Below, in pieces: positions 1 through 9,250 of a stretch of DNA of 64,000 bases. The notes beneath the pieces are model-generated. The model saw only the letters and a program-made list of their open reading frames with translations, did not search any database and was not told where the DNA came from. Location: assembly GCF_900107375.1 (NCBI RefSeq), contig NZ_FNPT01000010.1, forward strand, positions 62,001 to 126,000. The letters run 5' to 3'. How positions within the stretch are numbered: position 1 is the stretch's first letter; every line of letters begins with the position of its first letter. This stretch comes from Lysobacter sp. yr284. Its GTDB lineage: Bacteria > Pseudomonadota > Gammaproteobacteria > Xanthomonadales > Xanthomonadaceae. Both the position numbers and the translations under genes were made by a program.

Positions 1-800
1 TTGTCGGCGTTGTTGAGCGTGCTCGCGCACACCGGCGTGCCGCTGATGTCGGTGCGCAGCAACAGCGCGCCCATCAGGCCGGCGCCGTTGGTGGTGTTGC
101 CGGCCACCACCAGGTCGTCGGCCAGGCCGGTCGCGGCGACGTTCTGCGCGAGCGCGCGCAGGCGCACCTCCGGCCAGCGCGAACCGCCGTCGTAGAACTG
201 GTTCCACAACAGCCCGCCGCCGGCGTCCAGGCGCGCGATGCGGCCGAACTTGCGGCGCGCGTCGCGGCTGATTTCCTCGCCGACCAGGTACAGGGTCTCG
301 CCGCGGTCCGGCGCGCTCTCGATCAGGTCCAGGCCGACCGCGTTCTGGCCTTCGACCCGGTTGCCGAGCACGCTGGTCCAGGCCGGCCGGCCTTCGCAAT
401 CGACCTGCAGCACGTAGATGCGGTCGGTGCTGCCGCCGTACTGGACCGCGCCGGTGATGGCGAAGCCGCGGCCGCTGCTGAGCTCGATCACCGCCTCGCC
501 GCGGCTGCGCTTGCTGCCGCCGATGTAATACGCGGCCTGCCAAATCAGGTTGCCGTTGTCGTCGGCGCGGCTGAGCTGGGCGAGTTGGGTATCGCCGGCC
601 TGGCGGGTGCCGACGGTGATCGAACCCGGTCCGCAGGCGCGGGTGGCCTTCACGTCCCAGCCCGAATCGGCCGGCTCGGGATCGCCGTAATAGGCTTCGA
701 AGTTCTGCGCCTGGGCGAGCGGCGCGGCCAGCAGCAGGGAAATCGCCAGCGCCAAAGCGCAGCGGCGCGAACCGCAAGAGCTACGTTCCATCGTGTCCAT
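1..800 (-). CDS. Secreted repeat protein, 3' end off the left edge
   Basis: Translating the reverse strand from the ATG at 800 gives an uninterrupted frame to the window edge (266 codons), so the gene is 3'-truncated here. Residues 1-34 form a Sec signal peptide with a hydrophobic core (ALALAISLLLAAPLAQA). The mature part has repeated short strands with W-x-x-x-Y/F and GG-type turns (for example LIWQAAYYIGGSKRS and LLWNQFYDGGSRW, about 40-110 residues apart) and 'vxGtt' strands, which resembles beta-propeller families with delta-60-like repeats. A GAGG ribosome-binding site lies 5-6 bases before the start; a second in-frame ATG is three codons in. The gene points the same way as the upstream mannosidase but is 488 bases away. 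The exact family and substrate are not recognised. Confidence 0.7.
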   Translation of the reverse strand, partial: MDTMERSSCGSRRCALALAISLLLAAPLAQAQNFEAYYGDPEPADSGWDVKATRACGPGSITVGTRQAGDTQLAQLSRADDNGNLIWQAAYYIGGSKRSRGEAVIELSSGRGFAITGAVQYGGSTDRIYVLQVDCEGRPAWTSVLGNRVEGQNAVGLDLIESAPDRGETLYLVGEEISRDARRKFGRIARLDAGGGLLWNQFYDGGSRWPEVRLRALAQNVAATGLADDLVVAGNTTNGAGLMGALLLRTDISGTPVCASTLNNAD

Positions 801-1288
801 GTCGGCCTCGTGTGCGGAAACTTCCGCGAAGGGGCCGGCGCGCCGCGCGGACGCGCCAGCGATACGTGAGCGGGCAGGCCGGACGCTCGAACCAAGGGCC
901 TGCGCGGACGCCCGGGCTGCACGGACGGCGCGTCGCGCAACCGCGGCGTGCCTGGCATGAGCGTTCGCGTCTCGACCTTAGCGCCGCGGCGCGCGGCGGC
1001 GTAGGACCGTTGCGGGCAGGAAACGGGACGCGCCGGGAAGCTTTCGCAGCGCGCGCGGGCACGGCTTGCGACGCAGGTGGCGGTTCGGCGTTAAAGCGCG
1101 CGCTGGGTCACGCCGGCGGTCATGGCGGGTTCGCGGGCGGTGGCGGTGGCGGCGGTTCCAGCGGCATCGGCTATCGCAGCGGCGTCGGCGGTCGTATTGG
1201 CGCGGTCGCGGCTCGCGCCGCTCCTACATGGGCGACCTGTAGGAGCGGCGCGAGCCGCGACCGCGAACCCGCACGCCCGCAACGCGGC
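801..1288. other. Intergenic spacer with a palindromic repeat
   Basis: No credible gene was found between the secreted repeat protein and the mannosidase. The stretch is GC-rich, partly low-complexity GGC/GGT runs near 1120-1190, and holds the perfect inverted repeat at 1201-1265. Frames that remain open here show the high-GC shadow pattern rather than protein-like composition. Confidence 0.6.
1201..1265. repeat. REP-like 28-bp inverted repeat
   Basis: Two perfect 28-base arms (1201-1228 and 1238-1265) flank a 9-base loop. The arm core reads TGTAGGAGCGGCGCGAGC. A related element with 30-base arms lies at 48351-48443 (core TGTAGGCGCGGCGCAAGC), so this is a dispersed family of the kind common in Xanthomonadaceae intergenic DNA. 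It sits just past the stop of the mannosidase gene and could help terminate its transcript. Confidence 0.85.
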
Positions 1289-4200
1289 TTACTTCGCCTC
1301 GCCCAGCAACTCGACTTCGGCCAGTTCGATCCCGCCGGCACCCTCGCCCGCCAAGCGCAGGCGATAGCGCGAATACGCCGCCGGCGCGGCGATGGCGAAC
1401 GCGCGGGTCTGCCGCCGCCACGGGAAGTCCTGGTCGCGGCGCTCGTCCAGGGTGGTCCACTGCTGGCCGTCGTTGGAACCCTGCAAGGCCCAGGCCGCGG
1501 CGTCGCCGGGCTTGTCGGACGAAGTCAGCGTGTACAGCCTCACCGTGGCCGGCGTCTTGAAGTTCCAGGCCAGCAGCGGCATCGGCGCGTTCAGCCGCGC
1601 CGAGGTGGTGGCGTCGTCGTCGAACAGCGCGCCGGCCTGCTTGGCGTTCAAGCCGGCGACGCTGGCGTTGTCGCGCCGCGCCAGGTCGCGCCAGGGCCGC
1701 GGCGCGTCGCCGTCGGCGGTCAGCGATTCGGGCAGGGCCTGCGCCGCGCTGCCCCAGTTCGACGGGGTCGGCCCCATCCGGAACTCCAGCAGCGCGCCCT
1801 GCGCCAGCCGCGCATGCGGCAGGGTCAGCCGCTCCCACGGCTCGCCGTCGATCTTCAGCGACTGCACATAGCGATTGCGCGCGCTCACCCCCGGCGCGAG
1901 GATCTCGATCCGCTTGCCGTTGTCCAGGGCGATGCTCATGCGCTCGAAGCGCGGCGCGCCGATCACGTACTCCGGCGAGCCCATGCGCAGCGGATAGAAC
2001 CCGGCGGCGCTGAACAGCCACCACGCCGACATCTCGCCGTTGTCCTCGTCGCCCGGATAGCCCTGGCCGATCTCGCTGCCGGCGTACAGCCGGTCCATGA
2101 TGTCGCGCACCTTCTCCTGGATCCGCCACGGCTGTCCGGCCATCGCGTACATGTAGGGAATGTGGTGCGAGGGCTGGTTGCTGTGGCCGTACTGGCCCAT
2201 GCGCACGTCGCGCGCTTCCAGCATCTCGTGGATGACGCCGCCGTAGCTGCCGGTCTCGAACGTGCCGGGCGTGGCGAAGAACAGATCGAGCTTGTTGCCC
2301 AGCGCGGTGCGGCCGCCGTACAGCGCGGCCAGGCCGGCGCCGTCCTGCGGCGCGTGGAAGGCCATGTTCCAGGCGTTGGTCTCGGTGTAGTCGCCGCCCC
2401 AGCGGGTCGGTTCGAACTCGGTCTCGGTGGAACGCCAGCGGCCGTCGCGGTGGCGGCCGACGAAGAAGCCCAGGCGCGGATGGAACAGGTTGACGTAGCC
2501 CAGCGCGCGGTTGCCGTAGTAGGCCGCGTCGTCGGCGTAGTGCGCGCGATACGGATCGTCGGCGCCGGCCTCGCGCGCCAGCGCGCCGGCCAGCTGGCCG
2601 ATGGCGAAGTCGTTGATGTAGCCGTCCATCGACCACGACAGCCCCTCGTCGGTGCTGGTGTCGGTGTAGCCGCGGAAGATCGCCCGCTCGATGCCCTTGC
2701 GCCCGGCGCCGGCCAGCGGGCTGGCGCTGGCCGCGTTGCGGATCGCCGACTGATAGAAGCCGCGCACATCGAAATTGCGCACGCCCTTGAGCCAGGCGTC
2801 GGCGAAGGCCACGTCCGAGCTGGTGCCGACCATCAGGTCGGCATAGCCCGGCGAGGACCAGCGCGCGATCCAGCCGCCGTCGCGGTACTGCTGGACGAAG
2901 CCGTCGATCATCTCGCCGGCGCGCGTCGGCGTCAGCAGCACATACGCCGGCCAGGCGGTGCGGTAGGTGTCCCAGAAACCGTTGTTGACGTAGACCCGCC
3001 CGTCGACGATGCGCGCGCCGCTGCGTTCGCCGTCGCTTTGCGCCGGCGCCGGCACGAACGCGCTGGCGTACTGCCAGCGCGGCTGCTGCGCGCTGCCGGT
3101 GTTCTCGCTGGCGTTGTTGGGATACAGGAACAGGCGATAGAGATTGGAGTACAGCGTGGCGCGCTCGTGCTCGGACGCGCCCGCGACCTGGACGATGCCC
3201 AGCTGCGCGTCCCACGCCGCCTGCGCGCGTTCGCGCACGCGCTCGAAGTCGTCGTCCTCGCCGACCTCCAGTTCCAGGTTGCGCTGCGCCTGCTGCAGCG
3301 AGATCAACGACGTGGCGATGCGCATCGTCACCTGGCGGTCGCGGCCCAGCGCGAAGCCGTACCACGCCGACACCCGCTCGCGCCCGGCCTGCGGCGGCAG
3401 GCGCTCGCCCTCGCTCGCGGGACGGTCGAAGCGCGCATGGAAGTACAGCCGGCCGGCGCCGGCGGAGAGCTTGCTCTTGTTCTCGGTCCAGCCGCTGAGC
3501 GTGCCGGCCTGGCGATCGACGACCATGTCGCCGCGCTCGTCGCGCTGGTCGAACAGCAGGCGCCCGCGCGCTTCGGGGAAGGTGAAGCGCAGCATCGCGG
3601 CGTGGTCGGTCGGGGTCATCTCGGCGACCATGCCGTTGTCGAAGCGCACCCGGTAGTAGTCCGGACGCGCGGTCTCCTGGTCGTGGCCGAAGCTCAGCGC
3701 GCGCTTGCCGCGGTCGAACTCGACCGCGCCCTCGCCGGGCGCCGGCAGGATGTGGAACGCCTGGCGGTCGCCCATCCACGGGCTGGGCTCGTGCGACAGC
3801 GCCAAGGCTTCCAGGCGCGGCCGGTTGGCCTCGCCGTTGCGCTCCTGGTACTGGTAGATCCAGTGCGAACCGGCGTTGGTGGTCGGCGTCCAGAAGTTGA
3901 AGCCGTGCGGCAGCGCCACCGCCGGGAAGTTGTTGCCGCGCGAGAAGCGCGCGTTGGAATTGCTGCCGCGGCGGGTGTCGACGAATTCGCTGGGATGCTT
4001 GGCGGCGAGCTTGTCGAGGTCCTTGTCCTTGCGCGCGCGCACCGGCTCGATGCGCACGTCGTCGAGGTAACCGCCGTAGCGCGCGCCGAGCGCGCCGTCG
4101 TGGACCAGCACGATCCGGCGCACGCGCTTGCCGGCCGCGACCTCGCCGATGCGCGCGGCGACCGCGTTCCACTGGTCCGGGTACAGCAGCCGCGCCTCGC

Positions 4201-4810
4201 CCTGGCCGCGCGCGCTCAAGCCGAAGCCGTAGCGGTCGGCGGCCTTGAGCTGCGACAGCCGGCTGCCGTCGTCGAATTCCAGGTCGAGGGCGACGAAGGT
4301 CGAGGCGTAGCGCAGGTCGTCGAGCTGGCTCGCGGCCGCGTCGAGCTGGCGCGCCGACAGCGGGAACAGCCGGTAGGACAGTTCGCTGTCCTTGGCCACC
4401 GGCAGGTCGACCTCGAACACCTGCGCGCGCTGCTCGCCGCCGCCGCGGCCGTCGAAGCGCAGCGAGTGCAGGCCGGTGAAGCCGGCGTCGGGCTTGGCGG
4501 TCAGCGCTGCGGCCGCGGGCGGCCCGCCGGCCGGGGCTAGGCGCGGCGCGCCGTCGGCGGCCAGCGCCGGCGCCGGGTCGGCGGGTTCGAACGAACTCCA
4601 GAAGCTGCGCGCCTTGCTGCCGGCGTGGGCGCTGAACGCCGCGGCCAGCGCCGCCGCCAGCAGCGTCGCGGCGGCGGCCAGGGGCCGGCCTTCGCGCGGC
4701 TGTGTCGCCTGGCCGCGTCTTATCCACGCAGCGGCTGTCGACTGGTGCATTACCGACATCCGCGCCGGCCCCTTCGAGACCCGCATTTGCGAACCGTGCC
4801 CTTGCGACAT
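1289..4810 (-). CDS. GH92 family alpha-mannosidase, secreted
   Basis: This is a glycoside hydrolase family 92 enzyme; members are calcium-dependent exo-alpha-mannosidases acting mostly on alpha-1,2-linked mannose. Family blocks are visible in order: GSNSNARFSRGNNFPAV with PHGFNFWTP near the middle, then FWDTYRTAWPAYVLLTP, DLMVGTSSDVAFADAW, and near the C terminus AGSEIGQGYPGDEDNGEMSA followed by WWLFSAAGFYPL. The last ~130 residues look like a beta-sandwich add-on of F5/8 type (AWNFKTPATVRLYTLTSS). The N terminus has a long basic region and then a hydrophobic stretch (LAAAATLLAAALAAAFSAHA), consistent with export. I chose the ATG at 4810 because a GAGGAGG site precedes it by about 6 bases; longer (4861) and shorter (4759, 4750) starts exist. 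It is divergent from pgaA. A role in glycan scavenging is inferred. Confidence 0.9.
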   Translation of the reverse strand: MSQGHGSQMRVSKGPARMSVMHQSTAAAWIRRGQATQPREGRPLAAAATLLAAALAAAFSAHAGSKARSFWSSFEPADPAPALAADGAPRLAPAGGPPAAAALTAKPDAGFTGLHSLRFDGRGGGEQRAQVFEVDLPVAKDSELSYRLFPLSARQLDAAASQLDDLRYASTFVALDLEFDDGSRLSQLKAADRYGFGLSARGQGEARLLYPDQWNAVAARIGEVAAGKRVRRIVLVHDGALGARYGGYLDDVRIEPVRARKDKDLDKLAAKHPSEFVDTRRGSNSNARFSRGNNFPAVALPHGFNFWTPTTNAGSHWIYQYQERNGEANRPRLEALALSHEPSPWMGDRQAFHILPAPGEGAVEFDRGKRALSFGHDQETARPDYYRVRFDNGMVAEMTPTDHAAMLRFTFPEARGRLLFDQRDERGDMVVDRQAGTLSGWTENKSKLSAGAGRLYFHARFDRPASEGERLPPQAGRERVSAWYGFALGRDRQVTMRIATSLISLQQAQRNLELEVGEDDDFERVRERAQAAWDAQLGIVQVAGASEHERATLYSNLYRLFLYPNNASENTGSAQQPRWQYASAFVPAPAQSDGERSGARIVDGRVYVNNGFWDTYRTAWPAYVLLTPTRAGEMIDGFVQQYRDGGWIARWSSPGYADLMVGTSSDVAFADAWLKGVRNFDVRGFYQSAIRNAASASPLAGAGRKGIERAIFRGYTDTSTDEGLSWSMDGYINDFAIGQLAGALAREAGADDPYRAHYADDAAYYGNRALGYVNLFHPRLGFFVGRHRDGRWRSTETEFEPTRWGGDYTETNAWNMAFHAPQDGAGLAALYGGRTALGNKLDLFFATPGTFETGSYGGVIHEMLEARDVRMGQYGHSNQPSHHIPYMYAMAGQPWRIQEKVRDIMDRLYAGSEIGQGYPGDEDNGEMSAWWLFSAAGFYPLRMGSPEYVIGAPRFERMSIALDNGKRIEILAPGVSARNRYVQSLKIDGEPWERLTLPHARLAQGALLEFRMGPTPSNWGSAAQALPESLTADGDAPRPWRDLARRDNASVAGLNAKQAGALFDDDATTSARLNAPMPLLAWNFKTPATVRLYTLTSSDKPGDAAAWALQGSNDGQQWTTLDERRDQDFPWRRQTRAFAIAAPAAYSRYRLRLAGEGAGGIELAEVELLGEAK

Positions 4811-4990
4811 CCGCGCCCTCCTCGCCGGACGGCACGATCGCCGCCACCAACCCGCATTCATTCGATTTGAATCGATCTAAAAGCACCTTGTCAAACCGCG
4901 GCGCAGCATGCACGACACACCCTTCACCCCATAAAAATACAATCAAAACAACGGCTTGAATTACGACAACCGCACGCCGCCCTGAGCCAC

Positions 4991-5006
4991 TTGGCACAGC
5001 TTTTGC
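4991..5006 (+). promoter_or_regulatory. Sigma-54 (-24/-12) type promoter of pgaABCD
   Basis: The sequence TTGGCACAGCTTTTGC matches the TGGCAC-N5-TTGC pattern of RpoN promoters. The GG (4993-4994) and GC (5005-5006) pairs have the required 12-base offset. The predicted start site lies near 5018, about 70 bases before the pgaA ATG. This is inferred from sequence only; no sigma-70 elements of similar quality were seen here. An RpoN-dependent activator, such as a FleQ-type protein, would be required. Confidence 0.6.
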
Positions 5007-5021
5007 GTCAACGTCCCAAAG

Positions 5022-5037
5022 TGTGACTTTTTTCACA
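5022..5037. promoter_or_regulatory. Clp/CRP-type operator upstream of pgaA
   Basis: TGTGA-CTTTTT-TCACA is a perfect match to the CRP half-site arrangement TGTGA-N6-TCACA, and the symmetry extends outward to AAAGTGTGA/TCACACTTT (5018-5041). Xanthomonadaceae carry Clp, a CRP-family regulator whose DNA binding is inhibited by cyclic di-GMP in Xanthomonas. The site would sit just downstream of the predicted sigma-54 start, a position that favours repression. Confidence 0.7.
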
Positions 5038-5086
5038 CTTTTGAATCTCCCCGTTCGTGCCCGTCCCCCAACGGAACCCGGTCCCC

Positions 5087-7186
5087 ATGCCGATACAGCG
5101 TCCCCTTGCCCTCGCCGCCGCGCTCGCGGCCGTGATCGCAACTTGCCCCTCAACGTCAGTTTTTGCCGCAACGCGTCATGATCCATCGCCCCCTTCAACC
5201 GACCCGCTGCCGGAGATCGAACGCCTGCGGGCGCAGCGGCAATGGCTGCCTGCGCTGGCCCGGATCGAAGCGGCCCAGGCCGCGCGCCCCGGCGACGACC
5301 GCTTGTACCGGCTGCAGGTGCTGACCCTGGCCGACCTCGGCGGCGCCGAGCGCGCCTGGATCCTGGCCCAGGCCCGGCCGCAGCTGTTCGACGCCGGCGA
5401 GCATCAGCGCCTCAACGCCGACCGCTTCGCCCGCCGCGTGCTATGGGGCACCGGCTACCCGCAGAGCGAGGCCCAGCGCCTGGACGAGATGCGCCAGGCG
5501 CGCGAACTGCTGGCGCAGCAGCGCGCCGCGCAGACCCCGGAGCAGCAGCGCGCCGACCTGCGCACGCGCTTCGACGAACTGATCATGCTCAACCACCTGG
5601 AGCGCCACGCCGAGGCGGTCGAGCGCTACCGCGAACTGCAGGCGCAGAACATCGAGATCCCGATGTACGCCCTGGCCAAGGTCGGCCAGTCGCTGCTGGC
5701 GGCCAAGCACCCGGAAGAAGCGGCGACGGTGCTGGAGAAAGTCACCCAGCAGTGGCCCGAGGACGAAGACTCGCAGCTGCAGCTGGCCTACGCCTATTCG
5801 GAAAGCGAGCGCTTCGCCGACGCCGACGCGCAGCTGGAAAAAATCAAGCGCGCGCAGCCGCCGTTCGTGCGCGTGCCCGGCGCCAAGGAAAGCCACCAGA
5901 ACTGGCGCCACTACGACGCCGACAGCCAGCAGGCGATGATCGCCCTGTACGGCGAGGACACCGTCGGCGCGCAACAGCGCTTGGAACAGATGGCCCGGAT
6001 CGGCCCGAGCAATGCCGGCCTGCAGTCCGACCTGGGCGTGCTGTACCAAAAGCGCGGCTGGACCGACCGCGCGCTGGAACGCTTCCGCATGGCCCAGACC
6101 CTGGAGCCGACCGACGTCTCCGCGCGCGTCGGCCAGGTCGGCGGCCTGCTCGAACACAACCGCGTCGACCTGGCCCGGCCGATCCACGACGAACTGCTGC
6201 AAAACCGCGCGCGCGACGTCCAGGTCGAGCAGATGGGGCGCTCCTGGGACAGCCGCCTGGGCTGGCAATGGCAGGTGTCCACCACCTTCGGCCGCAGCGA
6301 TTCCGACGGCGACCGCGGCGCCACCGCCTCGCCGCTGGGTTCGCGCGATGCGGCCCATAAGGTCGAAGTGGCCAGCCCCCTGATCGGCGACCGCTGGCGC
6401 CTGACCGCGCACGCGCAGGACGCCTGGGCCGACTACGAAAACGGCGTCGGCAAGGACCGCGTGCACGACCGCCGCGCCGGCGTCGGCGCGCTGTACGCCT
6501 ACGACCGCCTGAGCTTCGGCTTCGGCGTGGACCGCAGCAACGACCGCTGGCTGCCCAGCGGCGACCGCACCGGCTATTACGTCGATGCCGGCTGGCGCTT
6601 CAGCGACGTCCTGCAAGGCACCGCCGCGTGGTACGCGACCACGCCGGAAGCCTCGCTGCAGGCGCGCCGCGCCGGCCTGCACGCCGACGCGCTGAGCCTG
6701 GGCCTGCGCTGGACCCCGAGCGAGCGCAGCTCGCTGGCGGCGACCGCGCAGCAACTGCGCTACAGCGACGACAACACCCGCACCGCGTTCGGCCTGAGCG
6801 GCGCGCAACGCCTGTACACCCGCCCGCACCTGCTGATCGACGGCCTCGCCGACGTCTACACCAGCCGCGCCAGCCGCACCGGCGCCGACATTCCCTACTT
6901 CAACCCCAGCCGCGACGGCTCGCTCAACCTCGGCCTGCGCATCGACCACCTGGCCTGGCGCCGCTACGAGCGCCACTTCCGCCAGCGCCTGACCGTGCAG
7001 GCCGGGCCGTACTGGCAAGAGAACTTCGGCAGCCACTGGGTGCCGCAGGTGCGCTACGAACACGAATGGCGCTTCGGCACCGGCCGGGTGCTGGACTACG
7101 GCGTGAACTGGTCGCGCCCGGTCTACGACGGCATCCGCGAAGACCGTCTGGGCTTCGACCTGAGTTTCCGCTGGGGTGAGCAATGA
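5087..7186 (+). CDS. pgaA: PgaA, PNAG export porin with TPR domain
   Basis: This is the outer-membrane exporter of poly-beta-1,6-N-acetylglucosamine. Residues 1-28 are a signal peptide. About 35-330 are helical TPR-like repeats (for example YQKRGWTDRALERFRMAQTL) that guide partly deacetylated polymer in the periplasm. About 385-699 form the beta-barrel, with alternating aromatic strands such as WRLTAHAQDAWADYENG and a final LGFDLSFRW strand. The length of 699 aa fits the family. I used the ATG at 5087; a GTG 30 bases upstream would place ten odd residues before the signal peptide. The stop overlaps the pgaB start (ATGA), so pgaABCD is one operon. Confidence 0.93.
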   Translation: MPIQRPLALAAALAAVIATCPSTSVFAATRHDPSPPSTDPLPEIERLRAQRQWLPALARIEAAQAARPGDDRLYRLQVLTLADLGGAERAWILAQARPQLFDAGEHQRLNADRFARRVLWGTGYPQSEAQRLDEMRQARELLAQQRAAQTPEQQRADLRTRFDELIMLNHLERHAEAVERYRELQAQNIEIPMYALAKVGQSLLAAKHPEEAATVLEKVTQQWPEDEDSQLQLAYAYSESERFADADAQLEKIKRAQPPFVRVPGAKESHQNWRHYDADSQQAMIALYGEDTVGAQQRLEQMARIGPSNAGLQSDLGVLYQKRGWTDRALERFRMAQTLEPTDVSARVGQVGGLLEHNRVDLARPIHDELLQNRARDVQVEQMGRSWDSRLGWQWQVSTTFGRSDSDGDRGATASPLGSRDAAHKVEVASPLIGDRWRLTAHAQDAWADYENGVGKDRVHDRRAGVGALYAYDRLSFGFGVDRSNDRWLPSGDRTGYYVDAGWRFSDVLQGTAAWYATTPEASLQARRAGLHADALSLGLRWTPSERSSLAATAQQLRYSDDNTRTAFGLSGAQRLYTRPHLLIDGLADVYTSRASRTGADIPYFNPSRDGSLNLGLRIDHLAWRRYERHFRQRLTVQAGPYWQENFGSHWVPQVRYEHEWRFGTGRVLDYGVNWSRPVYDGIREDRLGFDLSFRWGEQ

Positions 7187-9135
7187 ACATGAGCCACGCA
7201 TCCGTCCGCGCCGCATTGCGCCGCGCCCTCGCCATCGCGCTGCTGGCATTGCCGCTGGCGGCGCCGGCCGCCCCGGCCGCGCAGGCGCCCGAGGACAAGG
7301 ACTACAGCGCCGCCGACGCCGCGCAACGCGAAAACCGCGGCGACCAGCTGCTGGTGCTGAGCTACCACGACATCCGCGACGACGTCGCGCGCAAGGGCGA
7401 TCCCGACGCCTACGCGGTCAGCACCCAGAACTTCGCCGCGCACCTGGACTGGCTGGCCGGCCACGGCTATCGCCCGGTCGCGCTGAGCGAGGTGATCAAA
7501 GCCTCGCGCGGGCAGACGAAGCTGCCGCCCAAGGCGGTGCTGCTGACCTTCGACGACGGCCTGCGCAGCATCTACACCCACGTGTTCCCGCTGCTGCGCG
7601 CCTACAACTACCCGGCGCTGATGGCGGTGGTGACCGGCTGGGTCGACCTGCCGCAGGACCAGAACGTCGACTACGGCCCGCGCATGTTCACCCACGACGA
7701 CTTCGTCACCTGGGACCAACTGCGCGAGATGCAGGCCTCGGGCCTGATCGAGATCGCCTCGCACAGCGACAACCTGCACCGCGGCGTCACCTCCAACCCG
7801 CAGGGCAACACCATGCCCGCGGCGATCACCCGCGAATGGGACGCCAAGGCCCAGCGCTACGAGACCGAGGCGCAATACCTCGACCGCGTGCGCCGCGACC
7901 TGGCCGCCAGCGCCGGCAAGATCAAGCGCGAGCTGGGCGTGTCGCCGCAATCGGTGGTGTGGCCCTACGCGGCCTACAACAGCCAGACCAACGCGCTCGC
8001 CGACGCGCTCGGCATGACCGTCACCTTCGACCTGGAAGGCCGCCACCAGACCGTCGGCCGCGACCTGCACGGCCTGGCCCGCCTGCTGATGTTCGACAAC
8101 CCCACGGTCAAGGACCTCACCTACGAACTGCGCCACGACGAGGAACTCGACGGCGTGCGCGCGCTGCAGGTCGACCTGGACTACGTCTACGACGCCGACC
8201 CGGCGCAGCAGGCGCGCAACCTCGACAAGCTGATCGAGCGGGTCAAGCAGGTCGGCCCCAGCCACGTGTTCCTGCAGGCCTTCGCCGACCCCGACGGCAA
8301 CGGCTCGGCCGACGCGCTGTACTTCCCCAACCGCCAGCTGCCGATGCGCGCGGACCTGTACAACCGCGTCGCCTGGCAGCTCAAGACCCGCGCCAACGTC
8401 AAGGTGTTCGCGTGGCTGCCGGTGCTCGGCTTCGAACTGCCGGACAAGGCGCTGGACGCGCAACTGGCGATCAAGGCCAGCAACCCGGCCGAGACCCACC
8501 GCCTCAACCCGTTCGACCCGCGCACCCGCGAGATCGTCTCGCAGGTCTACGAAGACCTCGCCGTCAGCGGCTACACCGAGGGCCTGCTGTTCCACGACGA
8601 CGCGCTGCTGCGCGACGACGAACTGCGCGGCATCGCCCCCGACGCGCCGGCCGCGCGCACCCAGGCGCTGATCGACTTCACCCACGCGCTGACCCGCGCC
8701 GCCGGCAAGTGGCGGCCCAAGCTGATCACCGTGCGCAACCTGTTCGCCGGCCCGGTGCTGCAACCCAAGAGCGAAGCCTGGTTCGCCCAGGACCTGGCCG
8801 CGTTCAACAACGCCTACGACTACACCGCGGTGATGGCGATGCCGTGGATGGAGAACAGCCGCGACCCGCAGCGCTGGATCGACCGGTTGGTGGCCAAGGT
8901 GAAGGCTTCCCCGCGCGGCCTGTCGCGCACCATCTTCGAACTGCAGACCGTGGACTGGCGCGACAACAACAAGCCGATCCCGGCCGCGCAGCTCAAGCGC
9001 ATCGTCCACCGCCTGCAGGCCGACGGCGCGCGCCACCTGGCCTGGTACCCGGACGACTTCATCGCCGACCGCCCCTCCACCGCCGACGCGCGCGAGATCC
9101 TGTCCGCGCGCGGCTTCCCTTACCTCGAAAAATAG
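7183..9135 (+). CDS. pgaB: PgaB, PNAG N-deacetylase/hydrolase
   Basis: PgaB partly de-N-acetylates PNAG in the periplasm so that it can be exported. The N-terminal carbohydrate esterase 4 domain shows SYHDI (about 60-64), the metal and catalytic TFDDG (about 122-126) and SHSDNLH (about 192-198). The C-terminal half (from about 325, DGVRALQVDLDYVYD) is the GH153-like glycoside hydrolase domain that binds and cleaves the polymer. The length of 650 aa is normal. The N terminus is a plain signal peptide ending in Ala-Pro-Ala-Ala with no lipobox cysteine, unlike the E. coli lipoprotein, so the enzyme may be soluble. It overlaps pgaA by four bases and is followed by a 115-base gap before pgaC. Confidence 0.93.
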   Translation: MNMSHASVRAALRRALAIALLALPLAAPAAPAAQAPEDKDYSAADAAQRENRGDQLLVLSYHDIRDDVARKGDPDAYAVSTQNFAAHLDWLAGHGYRPVALSEVIKASRGQTKLPPKAVLLTFDDGLRSIYTHVFPLLRAYNYPALMAVVTGWVDLPQDQNVDYGPRMFTHDDFVTWDQLREMQASGLIEIASHSDNLHRGVTSNPQGNTMPAAITREWDAKAQRYETEAQYLDRVRRDLAASAGKIKRELGVSPQSVVWPYAAYNSQTNALADALGMTVTFDLEGRHQTVGRDLHGLARLLMFDNPTVKDLTYELRHDEELDGVRALQVDLDYVYDADPAQQARNLDKLIERVKQVGPSHVFLQAFADPDGNGSADALYFPNRQLPMRADLYNRVAWQLKTRANVKVFAWLPVLGFELPDKALDAQLAIKASNPAETHRLNPFDPRTREIVSQVYEDLAVSGYTEGLLFHDDALLRDDELRGIAPDAPAARTQALIDFTHALTRAAGKWRPKLITVRNLFAGPVLQPKSEAWFAQDLAAFNNAYDYTAVMAMPWMENSRDPQRWIDRLVAKVKASPRGLSRTIFELQTVDWRDNNKPIPAAQLKRIVHRLQADGARHLAWYPDDFIADRPSTADAREILSARGFPYLEK

Positions 9136-9250
9136 GCCGCAAGGACCCGCACCGCCCACCAGAGCAGCCCGCCCACCGCAGACCGTCTCTTCGAATCCAC
9201 CAACGGCGCGCGGCCAGGACCGGCCGCCGCCGAGGGAGCGTCGCCCCGCC

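Larger units (their letters stand above)
4811..5086. promoter_or_regulatory. Divergent promoter region, GH92 gene / pgaA
   Basis: This AT-richer stretch separates the two divergent genes. On the mannosidase side a TTGACA box followed 17 bases later by TTCAAA is a possible promoter, with a small inverted repeat (CGATT-TG-AATCG, 4863-4874) near its downstream end. On the pgaA side it contains the sigma-54-like promoter at 4991-5006 and the CRP/Clp-type palindrome at 5022-5037, listed separately. Confidence 0.55.

Noticed and set aside
5018-5041. Terminator hairpin upstream of pgaA
   Set aside because: The stem is AT-rich, lies in a promoter region with no gene upstream in that direction, and matches a CRP-type operator exactly.
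812-5198. Very long open frames on the opposite strand and other frames of the GH92 gene
   Set aside because: High third-position GC leaves shadow frames open. Their translations are Arg/Ala/Gly-rich and lack domains, while the GH92 frame carries clear family blocks.
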